Part shown: positions 27,751 through 36,483 of the stretch, piece by piece
Numbering within the stretch: position 1 is the stretch's first letter
Layout of the letters: every line of letters begins with the position of its first letter
DNA from: JARBAK01 sp034472185
Lineage (GTDB): Bacteria > Pseudomonadota > Alphaproteobacteria > Rickettsiales > Midichloriaceae
DNA length: 64,000 bases
Assembly: GCA_034472185.1 (NCBI GenBank)
Contig: JARBAK010000001.1
Span: forward strand, 496,001 to 560,000
Reading direction: 5' to 3'
Position numbers and translations under genes: made by a program
Notes under the pieces: generated by a model
What the model was told of the DNA's origin: nothing
The model's input: the letters and a program-made list of their open reading frames with translations, nothing else
The model's database searches: none

Positions 27751-28265
27751 AAGCACGCTTCCTATCTCCTACCATAGCTATACCTATTAAAAGGGGCCAC
27801 TGCAGCACTATGGTTAAAGCTAAAGGACTACTATAGGCTATTTCCTTATATGCCATCACATAAAAGCTTCTATTATCTGATCATAGCAATCAATCAAGCT
27901 GCCTTAATTGCTAATCAACTGACATAGGACGTAGCGCTTATCTGAATATCGCCCATAGTAGTATCTTTGCGCGTGACCATATAGACCCTAATTCACGTAT
28001 AGCACTAAAATTAGCCATTATACTTCGCGCTATAGCAGACTTTATCTGCCAGACAATGCTATCACAGCAACACACGGAAAAACCTACATTTGGTCGCTTC
28101 GCTAGGCCTAACCTTGCTGCAATCGAGTCAAATTTTTTCTTCCATATTATGATCATTAAGTAACTTGGGGGAAAGCTACTTTCATGATATCCAAGGGTAG
28201 AATGTATAGGTGAGGTGTACGCTGGTATAGCGTATTTTGTAGCCAGAATTAGAGTGGTGAAGGTA
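27751..28265. other. 515-nt gap between comF and dnaA
   Basis: No supported gene, tRNA or known RNA motif was found. The one long minus-strand frame here (27938-28294) has no family motif and overlaps the dnaA start. I searched by eye for DnaA boxes (TTATNCACA in both orientations) and saw none, so there is no sign that this is oriC. Base composition resembles the rest of the window. Confidence 0.5.
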
Positions 28266-29927
28266 ATGGCGCATAATCTCAGTAACGCAGACACCCTGTG
28301 TGTAAAGGGTGTCGCGCAGTCGCGACTGAATCTCGTTTCAGAGTGCTTGGCGCAGTTGATGCGCGCATGGGCTCAGGAATATGGCCCTCGTTTCTACGAG
28401 GATTGGTTCGCAAAATTACACGTCTCATCAGTAACACAAAGTACTGTCACTATTGTCACGCCCACAAAGTTTGTGCGTGATTTCATAACACAAAATTATT
28501 TCAAAGCACTATTACAACATTTCAAAAATGCACATATAGGAATAGAAACTATAGATATTAGGGCTCAAGAGGAGAGTAATATGGCACACATATCTCCTGC
28601 AAAACCTCACGTATCTTCCAAACGCATATGCTCACGTGAAGCCTCCTCTCTGGGCATCGTATTAAAACAACAAAGTGGAAAGTTACAGAGCAAACAAGCA
28701 GAGGAGCTAAAGTGCCATACAAAAATCGGAATAGACCGCTCAATACTGCAAATTAAGTCTACAACTGCACCCGCAGTAATCAATATAGCAACTAATCGTA
28801 GTTACACATTCGAACATTTCGTACAAAGCCCCGAAAACAAGCTAGCTTATAATATAACCAAACAGGTAGCCATAGCAAATGCTGGAGCGCTTACACAGAT
28901 CCCAATATTCAAAGGCGTTTATATATACTCTTCATTCGGCATGGGTAAAACGCATCTATTGCAAGCTGTCGCGCATCACATTAATAAACATCAGTCTACA
29001 GCTCAATACGCGTACTTTACTGCCGAAAAGTTTACACATGAATATGTACAGGCTGTAAAAACGGGGAAATTACGCGATTTTAAAGCATTATTGAGTAAAT
29101 TAGATTTACTGATGTTAGATGATTTCCAATTGATTTGCACCAGGAAGAGTACCGCTAAAGAATTTATTATGGCTTTTGATGCCCTAATAGAAACTCATAA
29201 ATGTGTACTGATAGCGGCAGATAGGGTGCCACATGCGTTAGATCTAGATGACCGCATAAAGTCCAGGCTTGCTGGTTGTCTCGCCGTACAGATCGAACCT
29301 TTGCAGTTTGAATCAAAACTACGGATGTTACAGCATTTGGCTAAACGCATAAGAGAAAATGTCACAGATGAGATATTGTCTGCATTAGCAAAAACAGTTC
29401 CATCAAGTGTAAGAGAGCTTGAAAGCGCCTTATATCAAGTAGTGACGTATCGTAAATTTATGGGCGTACCATTAACTTTAGAAATCGTAGAAAGGCTACA
29501 AGCACAAGCAAATAACTATACTACCGATGGTCATATCGTACACACATGCAATAGATCTGTGAGGCACGATTTACCCCCTAGCAGTATGTCATCAGCCAAA
29601 ACTAATCATTTTATAGATACTATCGAATCATATGCCCCCAATAAAATTGTTGATCACATATTAAATAGCATAGTGAGATTTTATAAAGTCGACCTTGGCA
29701 CGCTTATTTCTCGGGATAGAACATATAGAGTAGCCCGCGCTAGACGGATGGCCGCCTATCTAATAAAAGATTCGACGCCACTCACATTAAGACAAATTGG
29801 GCTTGTATTGGGCCATCGTCATCACGCTACTATATTAGCCCTCATACGACACGCCAAGAAAGAGGCTTGCACCATGCATATCTATGAAACCGAATTGCAA
29901 CAACTCAAAATATTGTGTGCCGTTTAA
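28266..29927 (+). CDS. dnaA: Chromosomal replication initiator DnaA (divergent)
   Basis: The 553-residue protein has DnaA domain I (about 25-100), a variable linker, the AAA+ domain (about 180-400) and the C-terminal DNA-binding domain (about 460-553). Walker B is LLMLDDFQ. Walker A reads SSFGMGKT (222-229), with Ser where most DnaA have Gly-Gly. The DnaA signature, usually GGRDHTTV, reads GHRHHATI (516-523). The start is the ATG at 28266, preceded by GAAGG; a GTG at 28215 would add 17 residues. dnaB (32695) and ssb (26501) are nearby, but dnaN is not adjacent. Confidence 0.9.
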   Translation: MAHNLSNADTLCVKGVAQSRLNLVSECLAQLMRAWAQEYGPRFYEDWFAKLHVSSVTQSTVTIVTPTKFVRDFITQNYFKALLQHFKNAHIGIETIDIRAQEESNMAHISPAKPHVSSKRICSREASSLGIVLKQQSGKLQSKQAEELKCHTKIGIDRSILQIKSTTAPAVINIATNRSYTFEHFVQSPENKLAYNITKQVAIANAGALTQIPIFKGVYIYSSFGMGKTHLLQAVAHHINKHQSTAQYAYFTAEKFTHEYVQAVKTGKLRDFKALLSKLDLLMLDDFQLICTRKSTAKEFIMAFDALIETHKCVLIAADRVPHALDLDDRIKSRLAGCLAVQIEPLQFESKLRMLQHLAKRIRENVTDEILSALAKTVPSSVRELESALYQVVTYRKFMGVPLTLEIVERLQAQANNYTTDGHIVHTCNRSVRHDLPPSSMSSAKTNHFIDTIESYAPNKIVDHILNSIVRFYKVDLGTLISRDRTYRVARARRMAAYLIKDSTPLTLRQIGLVLGHRHHATILALIRHAKKEACTMHIYETELQQLKILCAV

Positions 29928-30074
29928 ACGAGAGAGCTCACGTTACATATTAGTGAGGTTAGAGATATAGCACAGTATAACTTCTTTAAGATGAAGCGCA
30001 GAGTTGAGATGGGCATTAAAGTATGTCAAAATAATTGGTAGAAGTTTTCATAACATTTTACCATATAAGGTATC

Positions 30075-31340
30075 ATGCTTACAATTACCGCTATAGCAGC
30101 TTTATACTGTGTAGTGTCTAGAAAGAGTCATAATCCACCATATGCCCAAAAACTTATAGGAGAATTAGGCGCAGCGCTGCAGCTAGAACCTATCAAAAAT
30201 ATCGCACCTCCATATTTTGTCGCACTATATGGGCGCTATGCAGCACAAGCTTGTATGGACGCAATCATGGAGGGAATAGAGCCAGAAGACGTGTTACTAC
30301 CTCGCACTATTTCGTATAAGCAGATAATATCGATTACTGTTTTTACAGCTCTCATTGATACAATGATAATATATCATAGCCAGGAAGATACATTCCAATA
30401 TTTCAAATCTGTACTACACAGTAGTACATGTAAGATATTTTCTATAGAGAGATGGCTTCACTGGGATGACATAATACATTGTATGTCCTTACTTAATGTG
30501 ACCGAACTCAAAAATTTAATTTTTGATCCAAATCCAAACTTAATACATCAATTAGTGAAAACACAAGCACCCTTTGATGAGTTATTAACGCAAAATATAC
30601 CGATACTAACATATATGGTAAAAAGAGCAGGCTCTGAAGTAATTGAACCCCTGAACAAAATTACCAACACCCTATTCGCCTCTCTTAACGATACAGATAT
30701 CTGCTCTATCGTGCAAAAATTAGGCGTCACCTCTATCACGCCACTCGCAAGCGCTGATGTTCCCTTTTATACGCTCCAGGGACAGTCTATATCCACCATC
30801 ATACAACATCTAGGAATTAATGCCATCAACCCACTTCAAGAAGCTGGAGCAAATTTCAGCAATCTCAGCGATTTACAGATAGCAAAAATACTACAAATAT
30901 TAGGCAGAGAAGGTATAGCGCCCCTTAAAGAAGCTGGAACAATTTTTGAGTATCTTAAAACCGAAACTTTAACATATATCGTACAAATATTAGGAGTAGA
31001 CTCAATAAAATTGCTACAAGCAGCAGATGCTCCATTCAGCAAACTAGAAAATGCACGTATAGTGAGTATAATACAAAAATTAACCCCCGAATCAATAAGT
31101 TTACTTAAAGGAGCAAGTGTGAATTTTGCCTCTTTTAAGAGTAAAGAGATCTTTGATATCCTCGATATTTGGGGCTCTTCAGCTATAAAGCCATTGTATG
31201 ATGCAAGTGTAAATTTCAAAGAGTTACAAGCTCAACATATATCACAAATTATTGAAGAGGCAGGAACCGAAATCATTTTACTTTTAGACGAGGTAGGTGC
31301 TACTATACCTGACACAATCCATCATTACACATTTGAATAA
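30075..31340 (+). CDS. Unknown protein built of exact 30-residue tandem repeats
   Basis: The 421-residue protein has a helical N-terminal part (1-155) and then about eight repeats. From residue 219 to 411 the period is exactly 30. Ile or Leu recurs at 221, 251, 281, 311, 341, 371 and 401; Phe at 231, 261, 291, 321, 351 and 381; Ile/Leu at 209, 239, 269, 299, 329, 359 and 389. The consensus is xxIxPLxEAxxxFxxL followed by xxxxIxxIIQxLGx. Each unit looks like two helices, so the protein is probably an alpha-solenoid. It is not ankyrin (no TPLHxAA). mTERF-like or TALE-like repeats are superficially similar in period. Function unknown; a host-directed role is only a guess. Confidence 0.8.
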   Translation: MLTITAIAALYCVVSRKSHNPPYAQKLIGELGAALQLEPIKNIAPPYFVALYGRYAAQACMDAIMEGIEPEDVLLPRTISYKQIISITVFTALIDTMIIYHSQEDTFQYFKSVLHSSTCKIFSIERWLHWDDIIHCMSLLNVTELKNLIFDPNPNLIHQLVKTQAPFDELLTQNIPILTYMVKRAGSEVIEPLNKITNTLFASLNDTDICSIVQKLGVTSITPLASADVPFYTLQGQSISTIIQHLGINAINPLQEAGANFSNLSDLQIAKILQILGREGIAPLKEAGTIFEYLKTETLTYIVQILGVDSIKLLQAADAPFSKLENARIVSIIQKLTPESISLLKGASVNFASFKSKEIFDILDIWGSSAIKPLYDASVNFKELQAQHISQIIEEAGTEIILLLDEVGATIPDTIHHYTFE

Positions 31341-31380
31341 ATAATAATGCTGCAGGTTGTTTATTCGACTGCTTGAATCT

Positions 31381-31854
31381 CTAAATAGCCTTGTGCCTAC
31401 GTTGTTGAAAAAACTTCCGCAGGAGATAAGCGCTCTCTTCAGACATGATGCCACCGTAGACTTCCGGTTTATGGTGGCATGTGTTATTACTATATAAACG
31501 TACACCGTTTTCTATACCGCCACACTTCTTGTCTTCAGCACCAAAATATACTCTTTTGATTTTACTGAAAGAAATGGCCTGCGCGCACATAGCACATGGC
31601 TCAAGCGTTACATATATATCACAATCATCTAGATAAGATTTGCCCAGTATAATAGCGGCGGCCCTGATGGCCACTATCTCAGCGTGCGCAGTAGGATCAC
31701 AATCACTACGCATACGATTATGCGCACGCACAATAATCCCGCGATTGTGTTGTACTATAACTGCCCCTATAGGCACCTCTGCACTACCTAGGGCAGTAGT
31801 AGCTTGCACTAAAGCTTGTATCATATATGGCTGTCTAAACACAAAAACAACCAT
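31381..31854 (-). CDS. tadA: tRNA adenosine(34) deaminase TadA
   Basis: The 157-residue deaminase has EVPIGAVIV, the zinc ligand and catalytic HAE motif in PTAHAEIVAIR, and the second zinc motif EPCAMCAQAIS. It converts A34 to inosine in tRNA-Arg(ACG), whose gene is at 49891. The ATG at 31854 keeps the first helix (RQPYMIQALVQA). It lies 8 nt downstream of the phaB-like reductase stop on the same strand, so the two are probably cotranscribed. Confidence 0.93.
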   Translation of the reverse strand: MVVFVFRQPYMIQALVQATTALGSAEVPIGAVIVQHNRGIIVRAHNRMRSDCDPTAHAEIVAIRAAAIILGKSYLDDCDIYVTLEPCAMCAQAISFSKIKRVYFGAEDKKCGGIENGVRLYSNNTCHHKPEVYGGIMSEESAYLLRKFFQQRRHKAI

Positions 31855-31862
31855 TAGTAATA

Positions 31863-32582
31863 TTACATATATAATCCACCATTAACCGGTATGACTGCAC
31901 CCGTAATAAAAGCAGCATCTTCACCACCTAAAAATAAAGCCATCGCGGCTATTTCCTGCACAGTAGCAAGCCTATTGATTGGTACCTTACTTAATATTTG
32001 AGTCAGTATTTCCGAGGGTACGTTCGCAACCATATCAGTATTAGTATAGCCTGGAGCAATAGCATTAACCGTAATACCTAACCTTGCACTTTCTAGTGCT
32101 AAAGATTTCGTAAATCCCTCAACACCCGCTTTTGCAGCAGCATAATTAGTCTGCCCTAACATACCATGAGCATTGACAGAGCTCATGTTAATAATCCTAC
32201 CCCATTTAGCATCACGCATACTCTCTATTACACATCGCGACATATTGAACACAGAGAGCAGATTAGTGTGAATCACACTATACCAGTTTTCAAAATCCTG
32301 CTTATGTAACATACCATCTCTGATAATACCCGCATTATTCACCAATATCTCTATGCTACCACCTAGATAATGCTCTACTAAAGACATATTTTGCTCACAC
32401 GCAGCGAAATCAGATACATCCCATTTAAAAGAGCGTACACTTACCTCCCGTTCAAATACACGCGCCGCCTCATCATTACCCACGTACGTTACAGCTACAG
32501 TATAGCCCTTATCACGAAAGGCCGTAGCTATTGCGCGACCTATACCCCTGGTGCCCCCAGTAATCAATACCCTCCTAGACAT
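31863..32582 (-). CDS. phaB: Acetoacetyl-CoA reductase-like short-chain dehydrogenase (PhaB/FabG type)
   Basis: The 239-residue SDR has the NADPH motif TGGTRGIG, the structural NNAG, catalytic Ser in NMSSVNAHGMLGQTNY and the YAAAK motif. The sequence SSVNxxxxxxGQTNYAAAKAG and the C-terminal VNGGLYM are closer to PhaB than to generic FabG. It would reduce acetoacetyl-CoA for polyhydroxybutyrate, or 3-ketoacyl-ACP if it serves as FabG. No phaA or phaC is in the window. The start at 32582 has a textbook AAGGAGG 4 nt upstream; an upstream in-frame start at 32603 would add seven residues. Confidence 0.85.
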   Translation of the reverse strand: MSRRVLITGGTRGIGRAIATAFRDKGYTVAVTYVGNDEAARVFEREVSVRSFKWDVSDFAACEQNMSLVEHYLGGSIEILVNNAGIIRDGMLHKQDFENWYSVIHTNLLSVFNMSRCVIESMRDAKWGRIINMSSVNAHGMLGQTNYAAAKAGVEGFTKSLALESARLGITVNAIAPGYTNTDMVANVPSEILTQILSKVPINRLATVQEIAAMALFLGGEDAAFITGAVIPVNGGLYM

Positions 32583-32694
32583 AAATCCTCCTTGAATTAG
32601 CACAAATACCCACCTCTACATACTTTATGTGTGTGCCACCATCTCGTATAAGTATATATATAAGTTTTTAATAATGCAACGTTTGTGCTCCTCT

Positions 32695-34191
32695 TCACTC
32701 ATCTCTAGAGTATTCGTGCATCGATAAATTAGAGAAACCAGTTGTTTCGTTATTAAAATGTAGCAAAAAACTACCCGTGGGACCATTTCTATGTTTAGAA
32801 ACCAGTATTTCTGCTATGTTTTTAACCTTATCCATATTAGTTTGCCACTCCAACAATTTTTTTTCATCTGACGGCATACCTTTCTGCATATAGTATTCTT
32901 CTCTGAATAAAAAGAGTACTAGATCAGCATCTTGCTCTATATTACCACTCTCTCTAAGATCTGAAAGCTGTGGGCGTTTATCTTCCCGCGCCTCAGGAGC
33001 ACGTGACAATTGCGAAGCAGCTATAACTGGAATATCCAACTCTTTGGCGATCGCTTTTAAACCCTGTGAGATTTCGGCTATTTCATATACTCGGTTATTT
33101 AAATAAGTTGTAGAAGGCCTAACAAGCTGTAAGTAATCCACCACTAAGAGCCCTATGTTGTGTTTGCGTTTCATCCTACGAGCACGTGTGCGGATAGCAG
33201 AAATAGTCAATGCTGCACTATCGTCAATAAACAATGGTATGGTTTCAATATGGGCGCTTTCTCGTGAAAGTTTAGCCATTTCGTCTGCAGAAATATTCGC
33301 TGTTAAAATTTTATTACTATTGATATTAGAGCAAATAGATAGAATTCTTGCCGCTATTTGTTCTGTTGACATCTCCAACGAAAATACACCCACAGATCTT
33401 GCAATTTGCGCCCCCGTATTACCAATCTTATACGAAGTCTTAACATCATGTATTTGAAAAGTTTTGGCGATGTTAAAAGCTAGGTTCATTATAAATGCAG
33501 TTTTACCCATGGCTGGGCGGCCCGCTACAATGATTAAATCTGAATTTTGCAATCCCCCAGTGATAAGATCCATGTCGTTATAGCCAGTATTTAAGCCACT
33601 AGTATGCGTACCCATGCTTTTGGCGAGTGCTATTTTTTGTATTGTATCGTCTAGGGGCTTTTTGAGCGCTACTAAATCAGACTCTACGACTCCTTGCGTT
33701 GCAAGATTGAACAACATTTGTTCTGCCTTACTCATTCTATCTTGTGTTGATAAATCTATATCCTCAGTGACTGCATCTATTATGATATTCTGTCCTATAG
33801 ATACTAGCTCTCTTCGTATATATGCAGAGTAAATGATATTTGCTAAAGATTCCGTTCTCATCGTAAGTTGCGCTTCTGCCATAAGTTTTAATAAATACTT
33901 AAAGCAATCAAAAGACGGATCTTCTTCTTCAAAAAAGGATTTGAGAGATAGGGGTGATGCTGTGTCTGTTTTATTAAAAAGCTTGAGTATAGCTTCATAT
34001 ATACGTTGATGTAGTGTTATAAAAAAATGTTGAGGCAATAAAAAATCTGCTACTTTATTTAATTCATCATTATTGTTGAGGAAAATACCGAGAAGGGCCT
34101 GTTCAGCTTCTATGTTTTTAGGCAATTTAGTATATGCAAAGTCTGTAGACTCTTTTTCTTCTCCTTTTAAGGTTTTAATTTTATTATTCAT
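32695..34191 (-). CDS. dnaB: Replicative DNA helicase DnaB
   Basis: The 498-residue protein has the N-terminal helical domain (LPKNIEAEQALLGIFL, about residues 23-120). The RecA-fold domain has Walker A AGRPAMGKTAF, GVFSLEMSTEQIAARIL, VVDYLQLV and ASQLSRAPEAREDKRP. It unwinds DNA at the fork. No intein is present and the length is normal. The gene is divergent from rpsT. An inverted repeat at 34221-34278 lies in the shared upstream region. Confidence 0.96.
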   Translation of the reverse strand: MNNKIKTLKGEEKESTDFAYTKLPKNIEAEQALLGIFLNNNDELNKVADFLLPQHFFITLHQRIYEAILKLFNKTDTASPLSLKSFFEEEDPSFDCFKYLLKLMAEAQLTMRTESLANIIYSAYIRRELVSIGQNIIIDAVTEDIDLSTQDRMSKAEQMLFNLATQGVVESDLVALKKPLDDTIQKIALAKSMGTHTSGLNTGYNDMDLITGGLQNSDLIIVAGRPAMGKTAFIMNLAFNIAKTFQIHDVKTSYKIGNTGAQIARSVGVFSLEMSTEQIAARILSICSNINSNKILTANISADEMAKLSRESAHIETIPLFIDDSAALTISAIRTRARRMKRKHNIGLLVVDYLQLVRPSTTYLNNRVYEIAEISQGLKAIAKELDIPVIAASQLSRAPEAREDKRPQLSDLRESGNIEQDADLVLFLFREEYYMQKGMPSDEKKLLEWQTNMDKVKNIAEILVSKHRNGPTGSFLLHFNNETTGFSNLSMHEYSRDE

Positions 34192-34220
34192 TTTATTAAT
34201 TGAATGGATATCAACATTTT

Positions 34221-34278
34221 ATGGTTGGTAACCAGCTCTAGAGACCATAAATACATCTTTGGTTATGTTACCAATCAT
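34221..34278. repeat. Inverted repeat between dnaB and rpsT
   Basis: ATGGTTGGTAAC (34221-34232) and GTTACCAATCAT (34267-34278) are inverted copies matching at 11 of 12 positions, separated by 34 nt. The pair begins 30 nt upstream of the dnaB start. It could be a dimer-binding operator or a hairpin in the dnaB leader. Confidence 0.45.
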
Positions 34279-34355
34279 TCAACAAATCAACAAACGTTTA
34301 ATGAACATGTTTGGTTAAATGTTAAAACACCAAGATATGGATAGGCTAATTTGCG

Positions 34356-34384
34356 TTGACTTAAATAGTGGAATTTACTAGCAT
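34356..34384 (+). promoter_or_regulatory. Candidate sigma70 promoter for rpsT
   Basis: TTGACT (34356-34361) and TAGCAT (34379-34384) are spaced by 17 nt. The predicted start is near 34391, 42 nt before the S20 start codon. The -35 has five of six and the -10 four of six consensus bases. Confidence 0.5.
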
Positions 34385-34432
34385 ATGCTCAGTCAATGAA
34401 AGATGGAGGATTTTTTATTAAGTAATTACACT

Positions 34433-34735
34433 ATGGCACATCATAAATCGGCAATTAAGGCACATAAGCAGTCGTTGCAACATGTGGCTCGTAACAGGAG
34501 TATTAAGAGTCAAATTAAAGGTCTTATACGTAAAGTAGAGCACTCTGTAGGTAGTATACAGATCGATACAAGCAGCAATAATCAAGATGCATTGCAGAAC
34601 TTGTCTCTGCTGTTTAGGAGAGCAGAATCTGCAATCATGAAAGGTGTATCAAGTGGTGTGTTGAAGCTCAATACAGCCGCTCGTCGGGTGTCTAATTTAG
34701 CGAAGCTAGTCAAACGGGCACAGCCTGTTGTTTGA
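34433..34735 (+). CDS. rpsT: 30S ribosomal protein S20
   Basis: The 100-residue basic protein begins MAHHKSAIKAHKQS and has the S20 helices with ARNRSIKSQIKGLIRKVE and LKLNTAARRVSNLAKLV. S20 binds the 5' domain of 16S rRNA. I use ATG 34433 because the family starts with M-A-x-H-K-S. An in-frame ATG at 34403 adds ten residues without similarity. A GGAGGA at 34405-34410 is 22 nt from the chosen ATG, too far for normal pairing. tyrS follows 61 nt downstream. Confidence 0.93.
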   Translation: MAHHKSAIKAHKQSLQHVARNRSIKSQIKGLIRKVEHSVGSIQIDTSSNNQDALQNLSLLFRRAESAIMKGVSSGVLKLNTAARRVSNLAKLVKRAQPVV

Positions 34736-34796
34736 TGCGCAGATAGCGCCTGTATGCTCACACAGGCACGCTATTTAGTTATATTGGTGTAGTGGT

Positions 34797-36089
34797 ATGT
34801 CTTATCGGTCGGAATTATTATGTATTTTGCATGAAAGGGGATACATAAGTCGTTGCACAAATATCGAAGATTTGGATTTGTTACTTAACAAGGGACGTGT
34901 CACGGGCTATGTAGGCTTTGATTGTACCGCTGCTTCTCTGCACGTGGGTAATTTAATGCAAATTATGCTGATACGTTGGTGGCAAAAGTGTGGCCATAAG
35001 CCTCTAATTTTGATGGGAGGGGGTACTACATATATAGGAGATCCTTCGGGCAAAGATGCAAGCAGAAAATTGTTATCTTCAGATACTATTGAGGCTAACA
35101 AAAAAGCTATCCGCATGAATTTTACGCCCTTTATAGAAATAGCCCCAGAATATACATCTATAGATAATAAGGCGTTTATGGTAGATAATTTAGACTGGCT
35201 TATCAGTTTAAGATATCTGGATTTTTTACGCGATTATGGCAAGCATTTCTCCGTTAATCGTATGTTATCGTTTGATAGCGTTAAGCTCAGGTTGGAAAAA
35301 CAGGGGCATATGTCTTTTCTTGAATTTAACTATATGTTGTTGCAAGCGTATGATTTTCTTGAGCTATATAATAGCTACGGGTGTATGGTACAATTTGGTG
35401 GTACAGAGCAGTGGGGTAATATAGTTAATGGCATAGATTTAGCTCGTAAGGTGTGTGGTGTTGATTTATTTGGTGTGACTACCCCCCTTATCACAAAAAG
35501 TGATGGTTCCAAAATGGGCAAAAGCGTTTCTGGCGCTATTTGGTTGGATCCTACCAAATGTAGTCCCTATGAATATTGGCAATTTTGGCGGAATACACAT
35601 GATAGAGATGTAGAAAAATTTCTCAAATTATATACTGAGTTGCCCATTGCCGAAATAAGTAAACTTGCGCAGCTACAAGGAGCTGAAATGAACGAGGCGA
35701 AAATTATATTAGCGAATGAGGCAACTGCACTGTGTTATGGTAGAGACGTTATGCAAAATATTTGTGAGGCGTCTGCAGATTTGTTTGATAAGAGTAGCAC
35801 TACTACTCATATGGCAACTAAAGAAAGCCGTGAAGGGTTGCCAGTTTATTCTATAAGTAAGGATGAGCTTATGGATGGTATACCTGCTTATAAGATGTTT
35901 GTGATTACTGGTCTATGTACATCGGGGAACGCCGCTAAAACTCTTATTAATAATGCCAGCGCTAAGATAGATGATGTTGTAGTCACTGATGCTTTACAAA
36001 GGGTGACTTTATCGTGGTTTAATGAACAGGGACGAGTAGTAAAGCTTGCTGCTGGTAAAAAGCGTTACGCATTTGTGCAAGCTGTATAG
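34797..36089 (+). CDS. tyrS: Tyrosyl-tRNA synthetase
   Basis: The 430-residue class I synthetase has YVGFDCTAASLHVGN (HIGH-type motif), GTTYIGDPSGK, QFGGTEQWGNIVNG and the KMGKS loop (KMSKS type). An S4-like RNA-binding domain occupies the C-terminus (PAYKMFVITGLCTSGNAAKTLI). The length is normal. It lies downstream of rpsT on the same strand. No Shine-Dalgarno precedes the ATG. Confidence 0.96.
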   Translation: MSYRSELLCILHERGYISRCTNIEDLDLLLNKGRVTGYVGFDCTAASLHVGNLMQIMLIRWWQKCGHKPLILMGGGTTYIGDPSGKDASRKLLSSDTIEANKKAIRMNFTPFIEIAPEYTSIDNKAFMVDNLDWLISLRYLDFLRDYGKHFSVNRMLSFDSVKLRLEKQGHMSFLEFNYMLLQAYDFLELYNSYGCMVQFGGTEQWGNIVNGIDLARKVCGVDLFGVTTPLITKSDGSKMGKSVSGAIWLDPTKCSPYEYWQFWRNTHDRDVEKFLKLYTELPIAEISKLAQLQGAEMNEAKIILANEATALCYGRDVMQNICEASADLFDKSSTTTHMATKESREGLPVYSISKDELMDGIPAYKMFVITGLCTSGNAAKTLINNASAKIDDVVVTDALQRVTLSWFNEQGRVVKLAAGKKRYAFVQAV

Positions 36090-36225
36090 TCTGTGCTTAC
36101 AGCGGTATCAAACTTTATATATATGCGGGATATGTGTAAGGGCGGTACGGATATGAGATGGGGTCGTCTTATACTATGGGGTATGGTTGCTTGTTTGGTA
36201 ACTAAAATATCAAAGCGAAATATAC

Positions 36226-36302
<77 letters not shown>

Positions 36303-36415
36303 AACGTTCCCACAGCGTAACGTTATAATATACTTTTCACTTTTCTCAAGTACACTATCATCTACGTATGCGCTGCCATAAACAATATATCCAATAAAAG
36401 ACACACATATACAAC

Positions 36416-36449
36416 AACTAAAGTCGCCGTGAAGACAGCGACTTTAGTT
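36416..36449. repeat. Perfect 12-bp inverted repeat (hairpin), possible terminator
   Basis: AACTAAAGTCGC (36416-36427) and GCGACTTTAGTT (36438-36449) are perfect inverted copies with a 10-nt loop. The hairpin lies 35 nt beyond the stop of the minus-strand Cys-rich gene, where a terminator is expected. The trailing sequence on that strand is only partly T-rich (TTGTTGTATAT), so factor-independent termination would be weak. Confidence 0.55.
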
Positions 36450-36483
36450 ACGATGCACGCAGTAAAATGGGTATTGAACGCAT

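Noticed and set aside
27751..28265. oriC in the gap before dnaA
   Set aside because: No DnaA boxes, no AT-rich unwinding repeats and no iterated motif seen.
27938..28294. Minus-strand open frame of 118 codons upstream of dnaA
   Set aside because: It overlaps the dnaA start, has no recognisable domain, and its composition looks like a chance frame.
30075..31340. Calling the repeat protein an ankyrin or a true TALE
   Set aside because: No TPLHxAA motif, and the period is 30 rather than 33-35 with no diresidue pattern at the expected loop.
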